Assembly (NCBI RefSeq): GCF_012844455.2
Contig: NZ_JABBCQ020000009.1
Span: forward strand, 160,512-224,511
Source: Comamonas suwonensis
GTDB taxonomy: Bacteria; Pseudomonadota; Gammaproteobacteria; Burkholderiales; Burkholderiaceae_C
Direction of reading: 5' to 3'
Length of the DNA stretch: 64,000 nt
Positions 8,274 to 16,704 of this stretch are shown piece after piece. Position 1 is the first letter of the stretch. Every line of letters begins with the position of its first letter. A model generated the notes under the pieces. It did not search any database and was not told the DNA's origin. It worked only from the letters and a program-made list of their open reading frames with translations. A program made the position numbers and the translations under genes.

Positions 8274-8780
8274 TCAGCCGCGCGGCTCGTCAGGCAGGCG
8301 CTCGCGGCTCAGCGTGCGCAGCACCCGGCCGTCAGGGCCGAAGGTGACGGTGAATTGCATCTCACGGTTGGGCGGGTCGATATAGTTCCAGTCCCAGTCC
8401 GTTTCCTGCTTGAGCTTGAACGTCATCATCTTGGCGGGCTTGCCCAGCATGCGGCGCACTTCGTTTTCATCCATGCCCGGCACAATTTTGGCAAAGACAT
8501 GCGGGGCCAGCACTTGGCGCAAAGCGCTCATCTTGCCGTCAGTGCCAATCGTGATCATGTAGTTCTTGGCACCTGCTGGCTGGCGGTTGTACTCAAAGGT
8601 GCGCGAGCCATCCTCTTCGCTCCAGACCCGCTCGGGCTCGCCAAACTGGGCGCGCACATCTGCTTCGGTGGAGAGGCCTTCCTCCAGTTCTTTGATCTTT
8701 TGCTCATCGCAGCCGACCAGGGCCAGAGTGCTGATCGCCGCAGCCGCCAGCGCAGCCGTCACACGGGAAAATAGTTTCAT
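8274..8780 (-). CDS. BamE/SmpA-like outer-membrane lipoprotein
   Basis: 168 aa from ATG 8780 (M-K-L-F-S-R); an ATG two codons earlier is also possible. The signal peptide ends in lipobox L-A-L-V-G-C, so it is a predicted lipoprotein. The mature part has two BamE-like units: G-L-S-T-E-A-D-V-R-A-Q-F-G-E-P near the N-terminus and V-P-G-M-D-E-N-E-V-R-R-M-L-G-K-P further on. These small alpha/beta modules occur in BamE and related envelope-assembly proteins. Function here is inferred only from that fold. Confidence 0.75.
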   Translation of the reverse strand: MKLFSRVTAALAAAAISTLALVGCDEQKIKELEEGLSTEADVRAQFGEPERVWSEEDGSRTFEYNRQPAGAKNYMITIGTDGKMSALRQVLAPHVFAKIVPGMDENEVRRMLGKPAKMMTFKLKQETDWDWNYIDPPNREMQFTVTFGPDGRVLRTLSRERLPDEPRG

Positions 8781-8888
8781 GGGCATGAAGCATTAACGAT
8801 TGCCAGACAGAATGCGGATTCTGACAGCAAGCCACCCACGCAAGCGCAACAGTTTTGCAAGCGCTTGTCAAAAAAGGAGCCCTCTCTC

Positions 8889-9350
8889 GTGAGCACAACC
8901 ATAGAGCAATTGTTTTCCCAATTTACCCGCGCCGCCCAGGCCGCCCAGGAGCAACAAGACAAATGGCTGATCATCGACCCCGTCTACGAGCATTTGGAGA
9001 CACTTCAGGCCGCTGAGCTGGACCAGGTCCTGCCCCATATCCTGGCACTGATTGAAGCCTACCCCGAGCTGGACTACGGCGGTCCGGGCCCGTTCGGCAG
9101 CCTGATCGAGGAGCATCCCATGGCGGCCTACACCCCAGCCTTGCTGGCATCGCTGGAGCGCCAGCCCAGCGTCCAGGTGATCGGCTGGCTGGACCGCACC
9201 ATGGGCGTGGACGAAGACTTCCAGCGCGGCGACCCCAGCCCGGTCGGGCCTGACGAATTTTCCGCCGTGCTGGAGAAAATCATCACTTCGCCGCTGGCTT
9301 CCGACGGCTGCAAGGAATTCGCACAGGTCTGCCTCAACGATCTGAAATAG
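8889..9350 (+). CDS. Conserved hypothetical acidic protein
   Basis: 153 aa. GTG 8889 is the likely start because AAGGAG lies at 8874-8879, nine bases upstream; the frame is open from TTG 8865. It is acidic and probably all-helical, with no signal peptide or membrane segment. A G-P-G-P-F-G-S-L-I-E-E-H-P-M motif sits in the middle. I do not recognise the family. It stands alone between the BamE-like gene and the DUF3460 gene. Confidence 0.65.
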   Translation: MSTTIEQLFSQFTRAAQAAQEQQDKWLIIDPVYEHLETLQAAELDQVLPHILALIEAYPELDYGGPGPFGSLIEEHPMAAYTPALLASLERQPSVQVIGWLDRTMGVDEDFQRGDPSPVGPDEFSAVLEKIITSPLASDGCKEFAQVCLNDLK

Positions 9351-9412
9351 CCGCTCAATCGGCTTGCGCCCGCGACCGGCTAAAATCGACGGATCTGAGA
9401 GGTTTTACGAAT

Positions 9413-9619
9413 ATGTCTTTCTTCCGTCGCCCCGACTACCGTTCCGACACCACCAACTTCATCAACGACCTGAAGAAGCAAAAGCCCGAGCTGGAGCAGC
9501 AACAACTGGCTGGCCGCGCCCTGCTGTGGGACAAGAACATCAGCGCCGAGGTCTGGGATGATCTGCGCGCTGGCCGCGTGGAGCAAAACTCCTACGTCTA
9601 CCAGACCAACCACTCCTGA
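9413..9619 (+). CDS. DUF3460 family small protein
   Basis: 68 aa, ATG 9413 with GAGAGG upstream. Matches the DUF3460 pattern: F-x-R-P-x-Y-x-S-D-x-T-x-F-I-x-x-L-K near the start, then G-R-A-L-L-W-D-K and a Y-V-Y-Q end. In Burkholderiales this small cytosolic protein is commonly encoded just before scpA, as here. Function is unknown. Confidence 0.85.
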   Translation: MSFFRRPDYRSDTTNFINDLKKQKPELEQQQLAGRALLWDKNISAEVWDDLRAGRVEQNSYVYQTNHS

Positions 9620-9644
9620 CTCTTCTTCAATGAAATCAGCCTCC

Positions 9645-9686
9645 TGCGCTTATATATCAAGCGCTCTCAGCTCTATATTTCATAGC
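9645..9686. repeat. Short GCGCTT/AAGCGCT palindromic repeat before scpA
   Basis: TGCGCTTATATATCAAGCGCTCTCAGCTCTATATTTCATAGC lies between the DUF3460 gene and scpA. It resembles the units at 8135 and 48609. Confidence 0.45.
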
Positions 9687-9691
9687 AAGCA

Positions 9692-10549
9692 ATGAGCGAG
9701 GCTGAAGACCAGGCACTGTTGCCAGGCCAAGGCCTGGACACACTTGACTCGACACCTTCGGTTATCGACCAGGTGGCTTTGGCACGCCTGTATGGCGAGC
9801 CACTGTTTGCGCTGCCGCAGGATTTGTATATTCCGCCGGAAGCGCTGGAAGTCTTTCTCGAAGCCTTTGAAGGCCCACTGGACTTGCTGCTCTACCTGAT
9901 CCGCAAGCAGAACTTCAACATCCTCGACATCCCCATGCTGGACGTCACGCGCCAGTACATGGCCTATGTCGATGAGGTGCGCGGTCGCAATCTGGAGCTG
10001 GCCGCCGAATACCTGCTGATGGCCGCCATGCTCATCGAGATCAAATCTCGCATGCTGCTGCCACCCAAGAAGCAGGAAGGCGGCGAAGAAGCCGAAGACC
10101 CCCGTGCCGAGCTGGTGCGCCGCCTGCTGGAGTACGAGCAGATCAAGCTCGCCGCACAGCAACTGGGCCAAGTCCCCACGTATGGACGCGACTTTCTCAA
10201 GGCCACGGTTCATATCGAGCAAAGCCTGCAGCCGCGCTTTCCGGATGTGGAGATCGGTGAGCTGCAAGCCGCCTGGCGCGACATTCTGAAGCGCGCCAAG
10301 CTGGTGCAGACCCACAAGATCACGCGTGAAGAGCTCTCGGTGCGCGAGTACATGAGCCAGATCCTCAAGCAGCTGCAAGGCCAGCGCTTTGTGGAGTTTG
10401 AACGCATCTTCAATCCTGAAAAAGGCTCGACAGTGCTGGTGGTGACCTTTATCGCCATGCTGGAGCTGGCCAAGGAAACGCTGATAGAGATCACCCAGGC
10501 CGAGGCCTATGCCCCTATTTACGTGCGGCTGGCCTATACCCCGGTGTAA
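9692..10549 (+). CDS. scpA: Segregation and condensation protein A
   Basis: 285 aa. The ScpA kleisin N-terminal motif F-E-G-P-L-D-L-L-L-Y-L-I-R-K starts near residue 58, followed by N-I-L-D-I-P and E-Y-L-L-M-A-A-M-L-I-E-I-K-S-R-M-L-L-P. The C-terminal winged-helix region (F-I-A-M-L-E-L-A-K) is present. Kleisin subunit of the SMC-ScpAB condensin that compacts and segregates the chromosome. No scpB is adjacent. Confidence 0.95.
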   Translation: MSEAEDQALLPGQGLDTLDSTPSVIDQVALARLYGEPLFALPQDLYIPPEALEVFLEAFEGPLDLLLYLIRKQNFNILDIPMLDVTRQYMAYVDEVRGRNLELAAEYLLMAAMLIEIKSRMLLPPKKQEGGEEAEDPRAELVRRLLEYEQIKLAAQQLGQVPTYGRDFLKATVHIEQSLQPRFPDVEIGELQAAWRDILKRAKLVQTHKITREELSVREYMSQILKQLQGQRFVEFERIFNPEKGSTVLVVTFIAMLELAKETLIEITQAEAYAPIYVRLAYTPV

Positions 10550-10555
10550 TTGATA

Positions 10556-10643
10556 CCCCCTGAGCGGCTGCGCCGCTTCCCCCGGGGACGACAGCCTCGC
10601 TGCGCGGCGGCGCTTGCTTGCTGTCTCTGACCTGGGGTGTGCG
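10556..10643 (+). repeat. Dispersed intergenic repeat, copy 3
   Basis: Starts CCCCCTGAGCGGCTGCGCC after scpA. It has a short CTTCCCCC/GGGGACGAC core and then CCTCGCTGCGCGGCGGCGCTTGC and CTGACCTGGGGTGTGCG. Same layout as the other four copies. Confidence 0.7.
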
Positions 10644-10658
10644 AATTTTGGATTCAAC

Positions 10659-11297
10659 ATGACATACAGCGTCAAAGAAATTTTCTATACCCTGCAAGGC
10701 GAAGGTGGCCAGGCTGGCACGCCCGCCGTGTTCTGCCGTTTTGCGGGCTGCAATCTGTGGACCGGCCGTGAACAGGATCGTCCCAGCGCCATCTGCCAGT
10801 TCTGCGATACCGACTTTGTCGGCACCGACGGCACGCTGGGCGGTAAGTTCACGACAGCCGATGAGCTGGCCGAGCGCATTCTGGCCCAGTGGCCCGCCAG
10901 CGACAGCCAGCACCGCATGGTGGTGCTCACCGGCGGCGAACCTTTGCTGCAAGTCGATGAAGCGCTGATTGCCGCTCTGCACGCACGCGGCTTTCGCATC
11001 TCTGTCGAAAGCAATGGCACGGTGGCTGCGCCCCAGGGCATTGACTGGCTGTGCATCAGCCCCAAGGCGGGTGCCGACTGGATTCAGCGCAGCGGTCAGG
11101 AGCTGAAACTGGTCTGGCCCCAGCCCACGTTTGATCTGGAGGCCATTGAGGCCAGCACCCAGTTCAGCCATTACTTTCTGCAGCCCATGGACAACGTCCA
11201 GCAGGCCAGCAACATCGCCACCTGTATTGAGCAAAGCATGCAGCGTCCCAAATGGCGTCTCAGTCTTCAGACGCACAAGCTCACTGGAATTCGCTGA
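10659..11297 (+). CDS. queE: 7-carboxy-7-deazaguanine synthase QueE (radical SAM)
   Basis: 212 aa from ATG 10659 (M-T-Y-S-V-K-E-I-F-Y-T-L-Q-G-E-G). The radical-SAM cluster motif is the long C-x14-C-x2-C form (A-G-C-N-L-W ... I-C-Q-F-C-D), as described for Burkholderia QueE, rather than C-x3-C-x2-C. V-V-L-T-G-G-E-P-L-L is the SAM-binding GGE motif. It converts 6-carboxy-tetrahydropterin to CDG in queuosine/preQ0 synthesis. One base separates it from queD. Confidence 0.95.
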   Translation: MTYSVKEIFYTLQGEGGQAGTPAVFCRFAGCNLWTGREQDRPSAICQFCDTDFVGTDGTLGGKFTTADELAERILAQWPASDSQHRMVVLTGGEPLLQVDEALIAALHARGFRISVESNGTVAAPQGIDWLCISPKAGADWIQRSGQELKLVWPQPTFDLEAIEASTQFSHYFLQPMDNVQQASNIATCIEQSMQRPKWRLSLQTHKLTGIR

Positions 11298-11298
11298 A

Positions 11299-11670
11299 AT
11301 GCAATTTACCGTTCACCAGCGTTTTTTCTTTGATGCGGCCCATACGCTGGAGCGCGCTATCGAGACTGAGAGCAGCCGCCGCATTCACGGCCACACCTAT
11401 CACGCCGAAGTCAGCGTGACGGGACCCCGCAATGCCGACAACGGCATGGTCATCGACCTCGGCCACCTGCGCGCGCGCCTGGAGCTACTGCGCGACCAGC
11501 TCGACCATCACTTTCTCGACGAAATTCCCGGCCTGGGCAAGCCCACGCTGGAGAACCTCAGCCTCTTCATCGCCAACGCCCTGTCTGATCTGCAACCCGC
11601 TCCCAGCAGAATCCGCGTCTGGCGCGACAGCATCGGCGACGGCTGCGTGCTGGATCTGCGCACGGATTGA
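11299..11670 (+). CDS. queD: 6-carboxy-5,6,7,8-tetrahydropterin synthase QueD
   Basis: 123 aa from ATG 11299, one base after the queE stop, so the two are co-translated. PTPS-fold motifs: F-F-F-D-A-A-H-T-L, the zinc histidines in R-I-H-G-H-T-Y-H, D-L-G-H-L, and L-D-H-H-F-L-D. It makes CPH4 from dihydroneopterin triphosphate, the step before QueE. queC and folE are not nearby. Confidence 0.95.
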   Translation: MQFTVHQRFFFDAAHTLERAIETESSRRIHGHTYHAEVSVTGPRNADNGMVIDLGHLRARLELLRDQLDHHFLDEIPGLGKPTLENLSLFIANALSDLQPAPSRIRVWRDSIGDGCVLDLRTD

Positions 11671-11703
11671 GAGCGATGCCGCCAAGCGCGGCATCATCTC
11701 CAC

Positions 11704-11729
11704 AAAAAAGGCCCCGCTGATGCGGGGCC
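11704..11729 (-). terminator. Rho-independent terminator of the porin gene
   Basis: GGCCCCGC (11710-11717) and GCGGGGCC (11722-11729) form an 8-bp stem with a 4-base loop. The A-run at 11704-11709 becomes a T-run on the minus strand, placing it 3' of the porin gene. Confidence 0.85.
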
Positions 11730-11837
11730 GCTTGCTGGAGTCTGAAGGCTTCCCCACCCGGAGGCCAAACCCTGCAAGCTCTGTTTGTATGCGAGGCCAC
11801 TGCATGCGCTGCAGCAACCTCGGCAGCGCTGACGCGC

Positions 11838-12863
11838 TTAGAAGTTGTGGCGCAGGCCGATTTCGTAGCCTGTCATGCTCTTGCCCACCACGGGCGTGGG
11901 GCTCAGCGAAGAGCCCAGCTTGCGACTGGCCTTGTCATCATTGCTCATGCGTGCCACTGCCGCATAGATTTCAGTGCGCTTGGACAGCTTGTAGCCATAG
12001 CCCAGCGCCAGACGCTGTGAGTCCGCATCGCTTTGCTTCTTGTCCTTGTACCAGGTGTAAGCAGCACGCAACTCGCCAGCGCCCAGAGGCATCTTCACGC
12101 CCACGCTGTACAGGTCCACACGCTTGTCGTTGCCGCGCTCGGAAGCCAGCAGCAGCATGGGAGTGAGCACGCCAAAGTCGTAGGAAGCGCCAATATTGAA
12201 GGTCTTGTAGTCCACGCCAGCTGCGGCGGTGCCACCTCGGGAAATTTCGTAGGCTGCAGCCACATTCACGGGGCCGTTGGCATAGCCCAGGCGCAGACCG
12301 GTGTTGCTGGCTAGGCTGTTGTTGCCGGACTGCTCGCCGAAGCTGTGCGTCACTTGGCCGTAAACGCCGCCCAGCTTGGGCAGCAGATAGCTGATGCCGT
12401 TGGAGACACGCTTGGGGTTAGAGCCTTCGGCGGTACCGCCAGCGCTGGTAATCAGATTGTGGCCGCTGATGGCACCCATGCCGGTGTCGCCAAAAGCGTG
12501 AAAGGTTTCCAGATTCTGGTAGGCCGGCGTCTTGTCGCGACCCAGACGCACTTCACCGAAGTTGCCCGTCAGGCTGACCGTGGAGCGACGGTCAAACTTG
12601 AAGCCGGAAGCCGTGCCGTCATCGACGCTCAAGCTGCCCTCGAGCCAGAAGCCTGCTTTCAGGCCGCCACCCAGATCTTCCACACCGCGAAAGCCCAGAC
12701 GGCTGCTGGAGTTGCCGCCATTGGCCAGGCCGGACACGCTCTTGGTCGAGGTGGAGATATGAGCCACCGAAACATCGGCCACGCCGAAGACGGTGACGCT
12801 GGATTGGGCCATGGCACCGGCAGAGACGGTCAAAGCGGCAAGGGCGAGGAATGTTCGTTTCAT
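11838..12863 (-). CDS. Gram-negative porin (general trimeric type)
   Basis: 341 aa from ATG 12863 (M-K-R-T-F-L-A-L). Signal peptide of 19 residues ending A-M-A-Q. The mature start S-S-V-T-V-F-G-V-A-D is typical of betaproteobacterial OmpC/Omp32-like porins. A L-G-F-R-G-V-E-D-L-G-G-G segment and an R-x-S-x-V-S-L motif follow, and alternating beta-strands run to a C-terminal aromatic residue (R-H-N-F). It forms a diffusion pore in the outer membrane. Specificity cannot be read from sequence. Confidence 0.93.
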   Translation of the reverse strand: MKRTFLALAALTVSAGAMAQSSVTVFGVADVSVAHISTSTKSVSGLANGGNSSSRLGFRGVEDLGGGLKAGFWLEGSLSVDDGTASGFKFDRRSTVSLTGNFGEVRLGRDKTPAYQNLETFHAFGDTGMGAISGHNLITSAGGTAEGSNPKRVSNGISYLLPKLGGVYGQVTHSFGEQSGNNSLASNTGLRLGYANGPVNVAAAYEISRGGTAAAGVDYKTFNIGASYDFGVLTPMLLLASERGNDKRVDLYSVGVKMPLGAGELRAAYTWYKDKKQSDADSQRLALGYGYKLSKRTEIYAAVARMSNDDKASRKLGSSLSPTPVVGKSMTGYEIGLRHNF

Positions 12864-13212
12864 GCTGTTCACTGTGTTTATGAAAATGAGAAGTCCTTGC
12901 AAGGCGTAAATGGCGGGCTTAGAAGCTCGACCCCGCCCGGGACTGAAGTCATTAAACAAAGCGAAGATGAAACATTAGTTACAACCCTGATGTTTGCAAC
13001 AAAACAACAATTTCATGAGCCCTTGCTCCGCCAGTCTTCGCAGACCGTTGCCACGGCTATCGACAACGGGAATGCAGTTAGACGACATTTCTCTGTCAAT
13101 GCCCTCAGAGGACTACATGGGTTTTCCCGATCGCATTTAGACTTGCGTGGTTTTTTGCAAGCACAGGCCTGCACCATTCAAAACGCGCAAAGCGACCCAG
13201 AGAGACAAACCC
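12864..13212. other. Divergent promoter region between porin and panD
   Basis: 349 bp between divergent starts with no credible gene. Long open frames crossing it are antisense to the porin. Both promoters must lie here. The panD-proximal end carries AGAGAC as a weak ribosome-binding site. Confidence 0.5.
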
Positions 13213-13593
13213 ATGTTCCGCACCCTGCTCAAATCCAAGATCCACCGCGTCAAGACCACGCAATGCGAGCTGCACTACGAAGGCTCCTGCGCGATTGATG
13301 AAGACTTGCTGGACGCCGCCAATATTGTCGAAAACGAACAAGTCCATATCTGGAATATCGACAACGGCGAGCGCTTTGTGACCTACGCTATCAAGGGCGA
13401 GCGCGGCACTGGCATGATCTCCGTCAATGGCTCCGCAGCGCGCCGCGCCAGCGTGGGCGACTTGCTCATCATTGCCGCCTTTGCCCAGGTACATGAAACA
13501 GACGTGGCCGAGCACCAGCCCCAACTGGTGTTTGTGGACGACAGCAACAAGCAAGTCGAGCTGCGCCATAAAGTACCGACCCAGATGCTGTAA
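13213..13593 (+). CDS. panD: Aspartate 1-decarboxylase (pyruvoyl-dependent)
   Basis: 126 aa from ATG 13213 ([11 protein letters not shown]). Self-cleavage site Gly24-Ser25 is in Y-E-G-S-C, where Ser25 becomes the pyruvoyl group. It also has A-N-G/N-G-S-A-A-R and G-D-L-L-I-I-A motifs. It makes beta-alanine from aspartate for pantothenate. panB and panC are in the same window about 6 kb away in a separate unit. Confidence 0.97.
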   Translation: MFRTLLKSKIHRVKTTQCELHYEGSCAIDEDLLDAANIVENEQVHIWNIDNGERFVTYAIKGERGTGMISVNGSAARRASVGDLLIIAAFAQVHETDVAEHQPQLVFVDDSNKQVELRHKVPTQML

Positions 13594-13625
13594 ATACGGC
13601 ACCCGTTTTTGAGTGAAAGAACACC

Positions 13626-13991
13626 ATGCCTCATCTGCATATTGAATACACCGACAACCTGACCGGCCTGAACGAGCGCGAGCTGATGCGTGAAGTCAAC
13701 GCCGTGGTCTGTAATCACCCCACCGTGACCGACGAAGCCGATGTGAAATCGCGCATTGCACGCCTGAACATGGGCAACGTCTACATCGGCAACCAGCCCG
13801 ATAACCGCGGTTTTGTGCACGTGCAACTACAGCTGATGGCAGGCCGCAGCACAGAAGCCAAAAAGCAAATGTCCGATGGCATCGCCGAAGTGCTGCGCCG
13901 CCTCGTACCCCAGCCTGCTGACCTGCATGTGCAGCTGAGCGTGGACGTGGCCGACATGGATAAGGCCACCTACTTCAAGGGCCGCCTGTAA
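13626..13991 (+). CDS. 5-carboxymethyl-2-hydroxymuconate isomerase-like protein
   Basis: 121 aa, start M-P-H-L-H-I-E-Y-T. Pro2 would be the catalytic N-terminal proline of the tautomerase superfamily after Met removal. The CHMI pattern (R-I-A-R-L, F-V-H-V-Q-L, G-R-S-x-E-x-K) is present. In homoprotocatechuate degraders this enzyme isomerises CHM, but no hpa/homoprotocatechuate genes are adjacent. The substrate here is therefore uncertain. Confidence 0.8.
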   Translation: MPHLHIEYTDNLTGLNERELMREVNAVVCNHPTVTDEADVKSRIARLNMGNVYIGNQPDNRGFVHVQLQLMAGRSTEAKKQMSDGIAEVLRRLVPQPADLHVQLSVDVADMDKATYFKGRL

Positions 13992-14016
13992 GGCTTCAGC
14001 CCTTACCACCTCAAAC

Positions 14017-14053
14017 CAACGCCCGCAGCCTGCGCTTGCGGGCGTTGTTGTTT
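14017..14053 (+). terminator. Rho-independent terminator after the CHMI-like gene
   Basis: CAACGCCCGCA (14017-14027) pairs with TGCGGGCGTTG (14037-14047), followed by TTGTTT. Confidence 0.85.
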
Positions 14054-14122
14054 CAGGGGCATTGATTTAAGGAAAAAAATGCCTCTACCCTATATCCATA
14101 AAGCGTAAGAAGCTCTCAAATC

Positions 14123-14815
14123 ATGAGCAAAACCGTCCAGCGCCCTCGCTGTCCCAACTGCCACCGTGCACTAAGCACCTGCATTTGCGCGCTGGCACAC
14201 CCGGTGGAGCATCAGGTCGAAGTACTTATCCTCATGCACCCCATGGAAGTCCATGAGGCCAAGGGTACAGGCCACTTGCTGCACCTGTGCCTGCCCCATA
14301 GCCGGGTTTTGGTGGGCGAACAGTTTGATACCCAGGCGCTGCAGCAAGCTCTGCAAGGCAGCTGGGATGGACAAGCCCCGCGCCAGAGCCTGCTGCTCTA
14401 CCCCGACACGCACGAGCAAGATGCGACGCTGGGCCTTGCGCAGGCCAGCGCCCTACCCCAGTCCTGGCCCCTGCCGCCCGAGCAATTGCGACTGGTCCTC
14501 ATCGACGGCACCTGGCGCAAAAGCCGCAAAATGCTCTACCTCAACCCAGCCCTGCAAACCTTGCCACGTGTAGCGCTGCAGGATGTGGGCGATTCTGGCT
14601 ACGCCATTCGCAAGGCTCACCTACCCGGTCAGCTCTCCAGCTTTGAAGCGGCTGTGCTGGGCCTTGCACAGCTGCAGAACTGGCCGCTGGATGCCGCGGC
14701 CCCTGCAGCGCTCAACCAGGTCTTTGCGCAGTTTGTGGCACGTCAAATATTGCTGCAGAACGTAAATCAGGTGCCGGTCAGGGCACCTGATGAGGTGGGT
14801 AAAGCGCAGGAGTGA
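14123..14815 (+). CDS. DTW domain protein, probable tRNA-uridine aminocarboxypropyltransferase
   Basis: 230 aa, start ATG 14123. N-terminal cysteines C-P-N-C-H and C-I-C form a small metal-binding site. The DTW-family motif is L-V-L-I-D-G-T-W-R-K-S-R-K-M (the D-x-T-W core), followed by R-K-A-x-L-P-G-Q-L-S-S-F-E-A. The family (TapT/TuaA type) installs acp3U on tRNA using SAM. The domain seems complete. The precise tRNA position is not predictable. Confidence 0.85.
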   Translation: MSKTVQRPRCPNCHRALSTCICALAHPVEHQVEVLILMHPMEVHEAKGTGHLLHLCLPHSRVLVGEQFDTQALQQALQGSWDGQAPRQSLLLYPDTHEQDATLGLAQASALPQSWPLPPEQLRLVLIDGTWRKSRKMLYLNPALQTLPRVALQDVGDSGYAIRKAHLPGQLSSFEAAVLGLAQLQNWPLDAAAPAALNQVFAQFVARQILLQNVNQVPVRAPDEVGKAQE

Positions 14816-14821
14816 AGCGGT

Positions 14822-15340
14822 TCAGCGGTTGTTGGCAGCGATATCTTGCGCATCCGCAGCCTTGGCAGGGTCTGCGCTCACCAGCGTCGGGCCGTTGCGC
14901 TCGCCCTTGCTGCGCTTGAAGCTTGGGGTTTCATCATCCGCACCCAGGTTGTCGCGGGTGTTCTTCTGCACGGCAATGGCACCAAACAAGGCCAGCGCAA
15001 AAGCCATGCCGTAAAAGCCTTTTTCGCTCAGCTGCAGCGTGGCATTGAACAAGCCCGTGCCCAGCAGCAGCACCGCAATCAGCAGCGCCACCCAGCTGAT
15101 GCCGTAGTAAATGCCGGTCACGGCTACGCCCTCCAGCCGGTCACGCACCACCTTTTGCAAAGAGATGGCCGAGTAAAGACCGAGCACCAGCACCGCGAAA
15201 TAAAAGCCTTTTTCATTGAGCTGCATGCTGGCATTCCACAGCCCGGCCATGAAGGCAGCAATACCCAGCAACAGCGCAGCCCAGGAAGCACCAATGAAGG
15301 CAGAAGAAGGCTTGTGGCTTGAAACGGCTTGGGAGTTCAT
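14822..15340 (-). CDS. YiaA/YiaB two-helix domain inner-membrane protein
   Basis: 172 aa. Two repeats of a two-helix hairpin can be aligned: W-A-A-L-L-L-G-I ... L-N-E-K-G-F-Y-F-A and W-V-A-L-L-I-A-V ... L-S-E-K-G-F-Y-G-M. This gives four membrane helices, with a charged cytosolic tail of about 45 residues. It is the YiaAB arrangement. Function is unknown. Confidence 0.88.
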   Translation of the reverse strand: MNSQAVSSHKPSSAFIGASWAALLLGIAAFMAGLWNASMQLNEKGFYFAVLVLGLYSAISLQKVVRDRLEGVAVTGIYYGISWVALLIAVLLLGTGLFNATLQLSEKGFYGMAFALALFGAIAVQKNTRDNLGADDETPSFKRSKGERNGPTLVSADPAKAADAQDIAANNR

Positions 15341-15448
15341 GGTCTTGCCTCAAAAGTTGCGGTGAATGAATAGTAGAAAGCTCAAACGTCCAATCGGCCA
15401 CATTTCTTATCGGGTATCGTTTAAAGATACCAGAAGCGCACTTTCAAC

Positions 15449-16021
15449 CTAATCTTCCGGATCTTCCTCTTCCCCATCCATGGCGGCATTGAGCTCGTCC
15501 TGCACATGGGGCGGCATGCCATCTTCCCAGCCTTGCTCGTCGACATAGGCGTAGATATCGGGCTGCGTTCCGGGCACGGCTTCAAGCATGATGGGGGGAA
15601 TGGCCCACATGGCATCGCTGCCCTTGACGGCCTCACTGGTCCAGTCATAGCCGGGATGCTTTTCCTTGCCCGTGGGGGATGCCAGGTCATTGGCCGGATC
15701 CCAGCCAATGGTGGCAGGCGCCAGATTGCCGTCTGCAAAGCGCTGGCTCAGGGCCTGCACCCGCGCCCAGCCTTTGCGGTTGATGCTGGGGACCTTGTCT
15801 TGCGACTCGTAATGCTGAAAGTAGCCGGGCTGCTGGTACCAGTACAGCGCTTTGGCCACGGCGGGCTCTAGCTTGGGATACTTGCTGATCCAGTCCGCCA
15901 ATGCGCTACCGTTGTCGTAGTTCATGGTAGTGACTACGGCCAGCCACTGCATGGGGGTCGCGGTGGCCAAGAACTCTTTCATCAAGTCCAGATACAGCCC
16001 ATTAAAGTCTTCGTCTTCCAT
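15449..16021 (-). CDS. DUF4274-like domain protein
   Basis: 190 aa from ATG 16021, with strong GGAGGAG upstream. The N-terminal half (W-L-A-V-V-T-T-M-N-Y-D-N-G through K-A-L-Y-W-Y-Q-Q-P) resembles DUF4274, where a Trp/Asn-Tyr-Asp motif precedes a cysteine-free helix pair. The C-terminus is very acidic and ends E-E-E-D-P-E-D. DUF4274 proteins are sometimes linked to toxin immunity, but no toxin gene is adjacent. It is probably cytosolic. Confidence 0.6.
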   Translation of the reverse strand: MEDEDFNGLYLDLMKEFLATATPMQWLAVVTTMNYDNGSALADWISKYPKLEPAVAKALYWYQQPGYFQHYESQDKVPSINRKGWARVQALSQRFADGNLAPATIGWDPANDLASPTGKEKHPGYDWTSEAVKGSDAMWAIPPIMLEAVPGTQPDIYAYVDEQGWEDGMPPHVQDELNAAMDGEEEDPED

Positions 16022-16071
16022 GGTTCAGACTCCTCCCGGTTGGCAGAGGCACCCACGATAACAAACACAGG

Positions 16072-16701
16072 CTATGCAATCAAACGCGCATCCAGCCAGC
16101 CACGCAGGCTATTCACAAAGGCCCAGTCGGTAATGCGACGCAAGTCGTCAATCACCACCACCTTTTCCACCAGCCGTCCCTGCGACAACGCGAGCGCCCG
16201 GCCCACACCCGGCAACAGACCGCATTGCAGCGCCGGAGTCACCCACTGGCCATCCAGCTGCATGGCGATGTTGCCGCGCGTGCCCTCGGTAATCTGACCG
16301 TTTTCATTGAAAAGCACGGTGTCAAACACCTCTGCGCTTCTGGGCTCAAACACCTCGTAATGGTGACGCACCGAAGTCTTGAAGCGCACCACATCGCTTT
16401 GCGCCACCGCATTCAAAATGGGTTGGCGGGCCAGTTGCAGCTTGACAGGCTCGGCGCTGGGCAAGAGCTGGGCCACCGTGAACTGCACCGCACCGGTGAA
16501 GGACAGCGCCAGTCGCACGCGCCACTGCCCCTCTTCATGCTTTTGCGCCAGCTGGGCCATATCGCTTTCCAGCTGCATTTGCATCAGCGGGTAGCGAAAG
16601 TGATGGGCCGTAATCTGCAGCCGCGCCCAGTGCAGCGGCCAGTTCTGCCAGCGGCCATCCTTGAGGGCCAGCGTTTCGAGAATTTCAAAATGCGTATTCA
16701 T
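16072..16701 (-). CDS. pabC: Aminodeoxychorismate lyase-like, class IV aminotransferase
   Basis: 209 aa. Class IV PLP-fold motifs: F-K-T-S-V-R-H-H-Y-E contains the expected Schiff-base lysine, and F-N-E-N-G-Q-I-T-E-G-T-R-G-N-I binds the cofactor phosphate. G-L-L-P-G-V-G-R follows. It starts three bases after the pabB stop on the same strand, which points to 4-aminobenzoate formation for folate. It is somewhat short for the family (about 270), lacking part of the N-terminus. Confidence 0.85.
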   Translation of the reverse strand: MNTHFEILETLALKDGRWQNWPLHWARLQITAHHFRYPLMQMQLESDMAQLAQKHEEGQWRVRLALSFTGAVQFTVAQLLPSAEPVKLQLARQPILNAVAQSDVVRFKTSVRHHYEVFEPRSAEVFDTVLFNENGQITEGTRGNIAMQLDGQWVTPALQCGLLPGVGRALALSQGRLVEKVVVIDDLRRITDWAFVNSLRGWLDARLIA

Positions 16702-16704
16702 GCT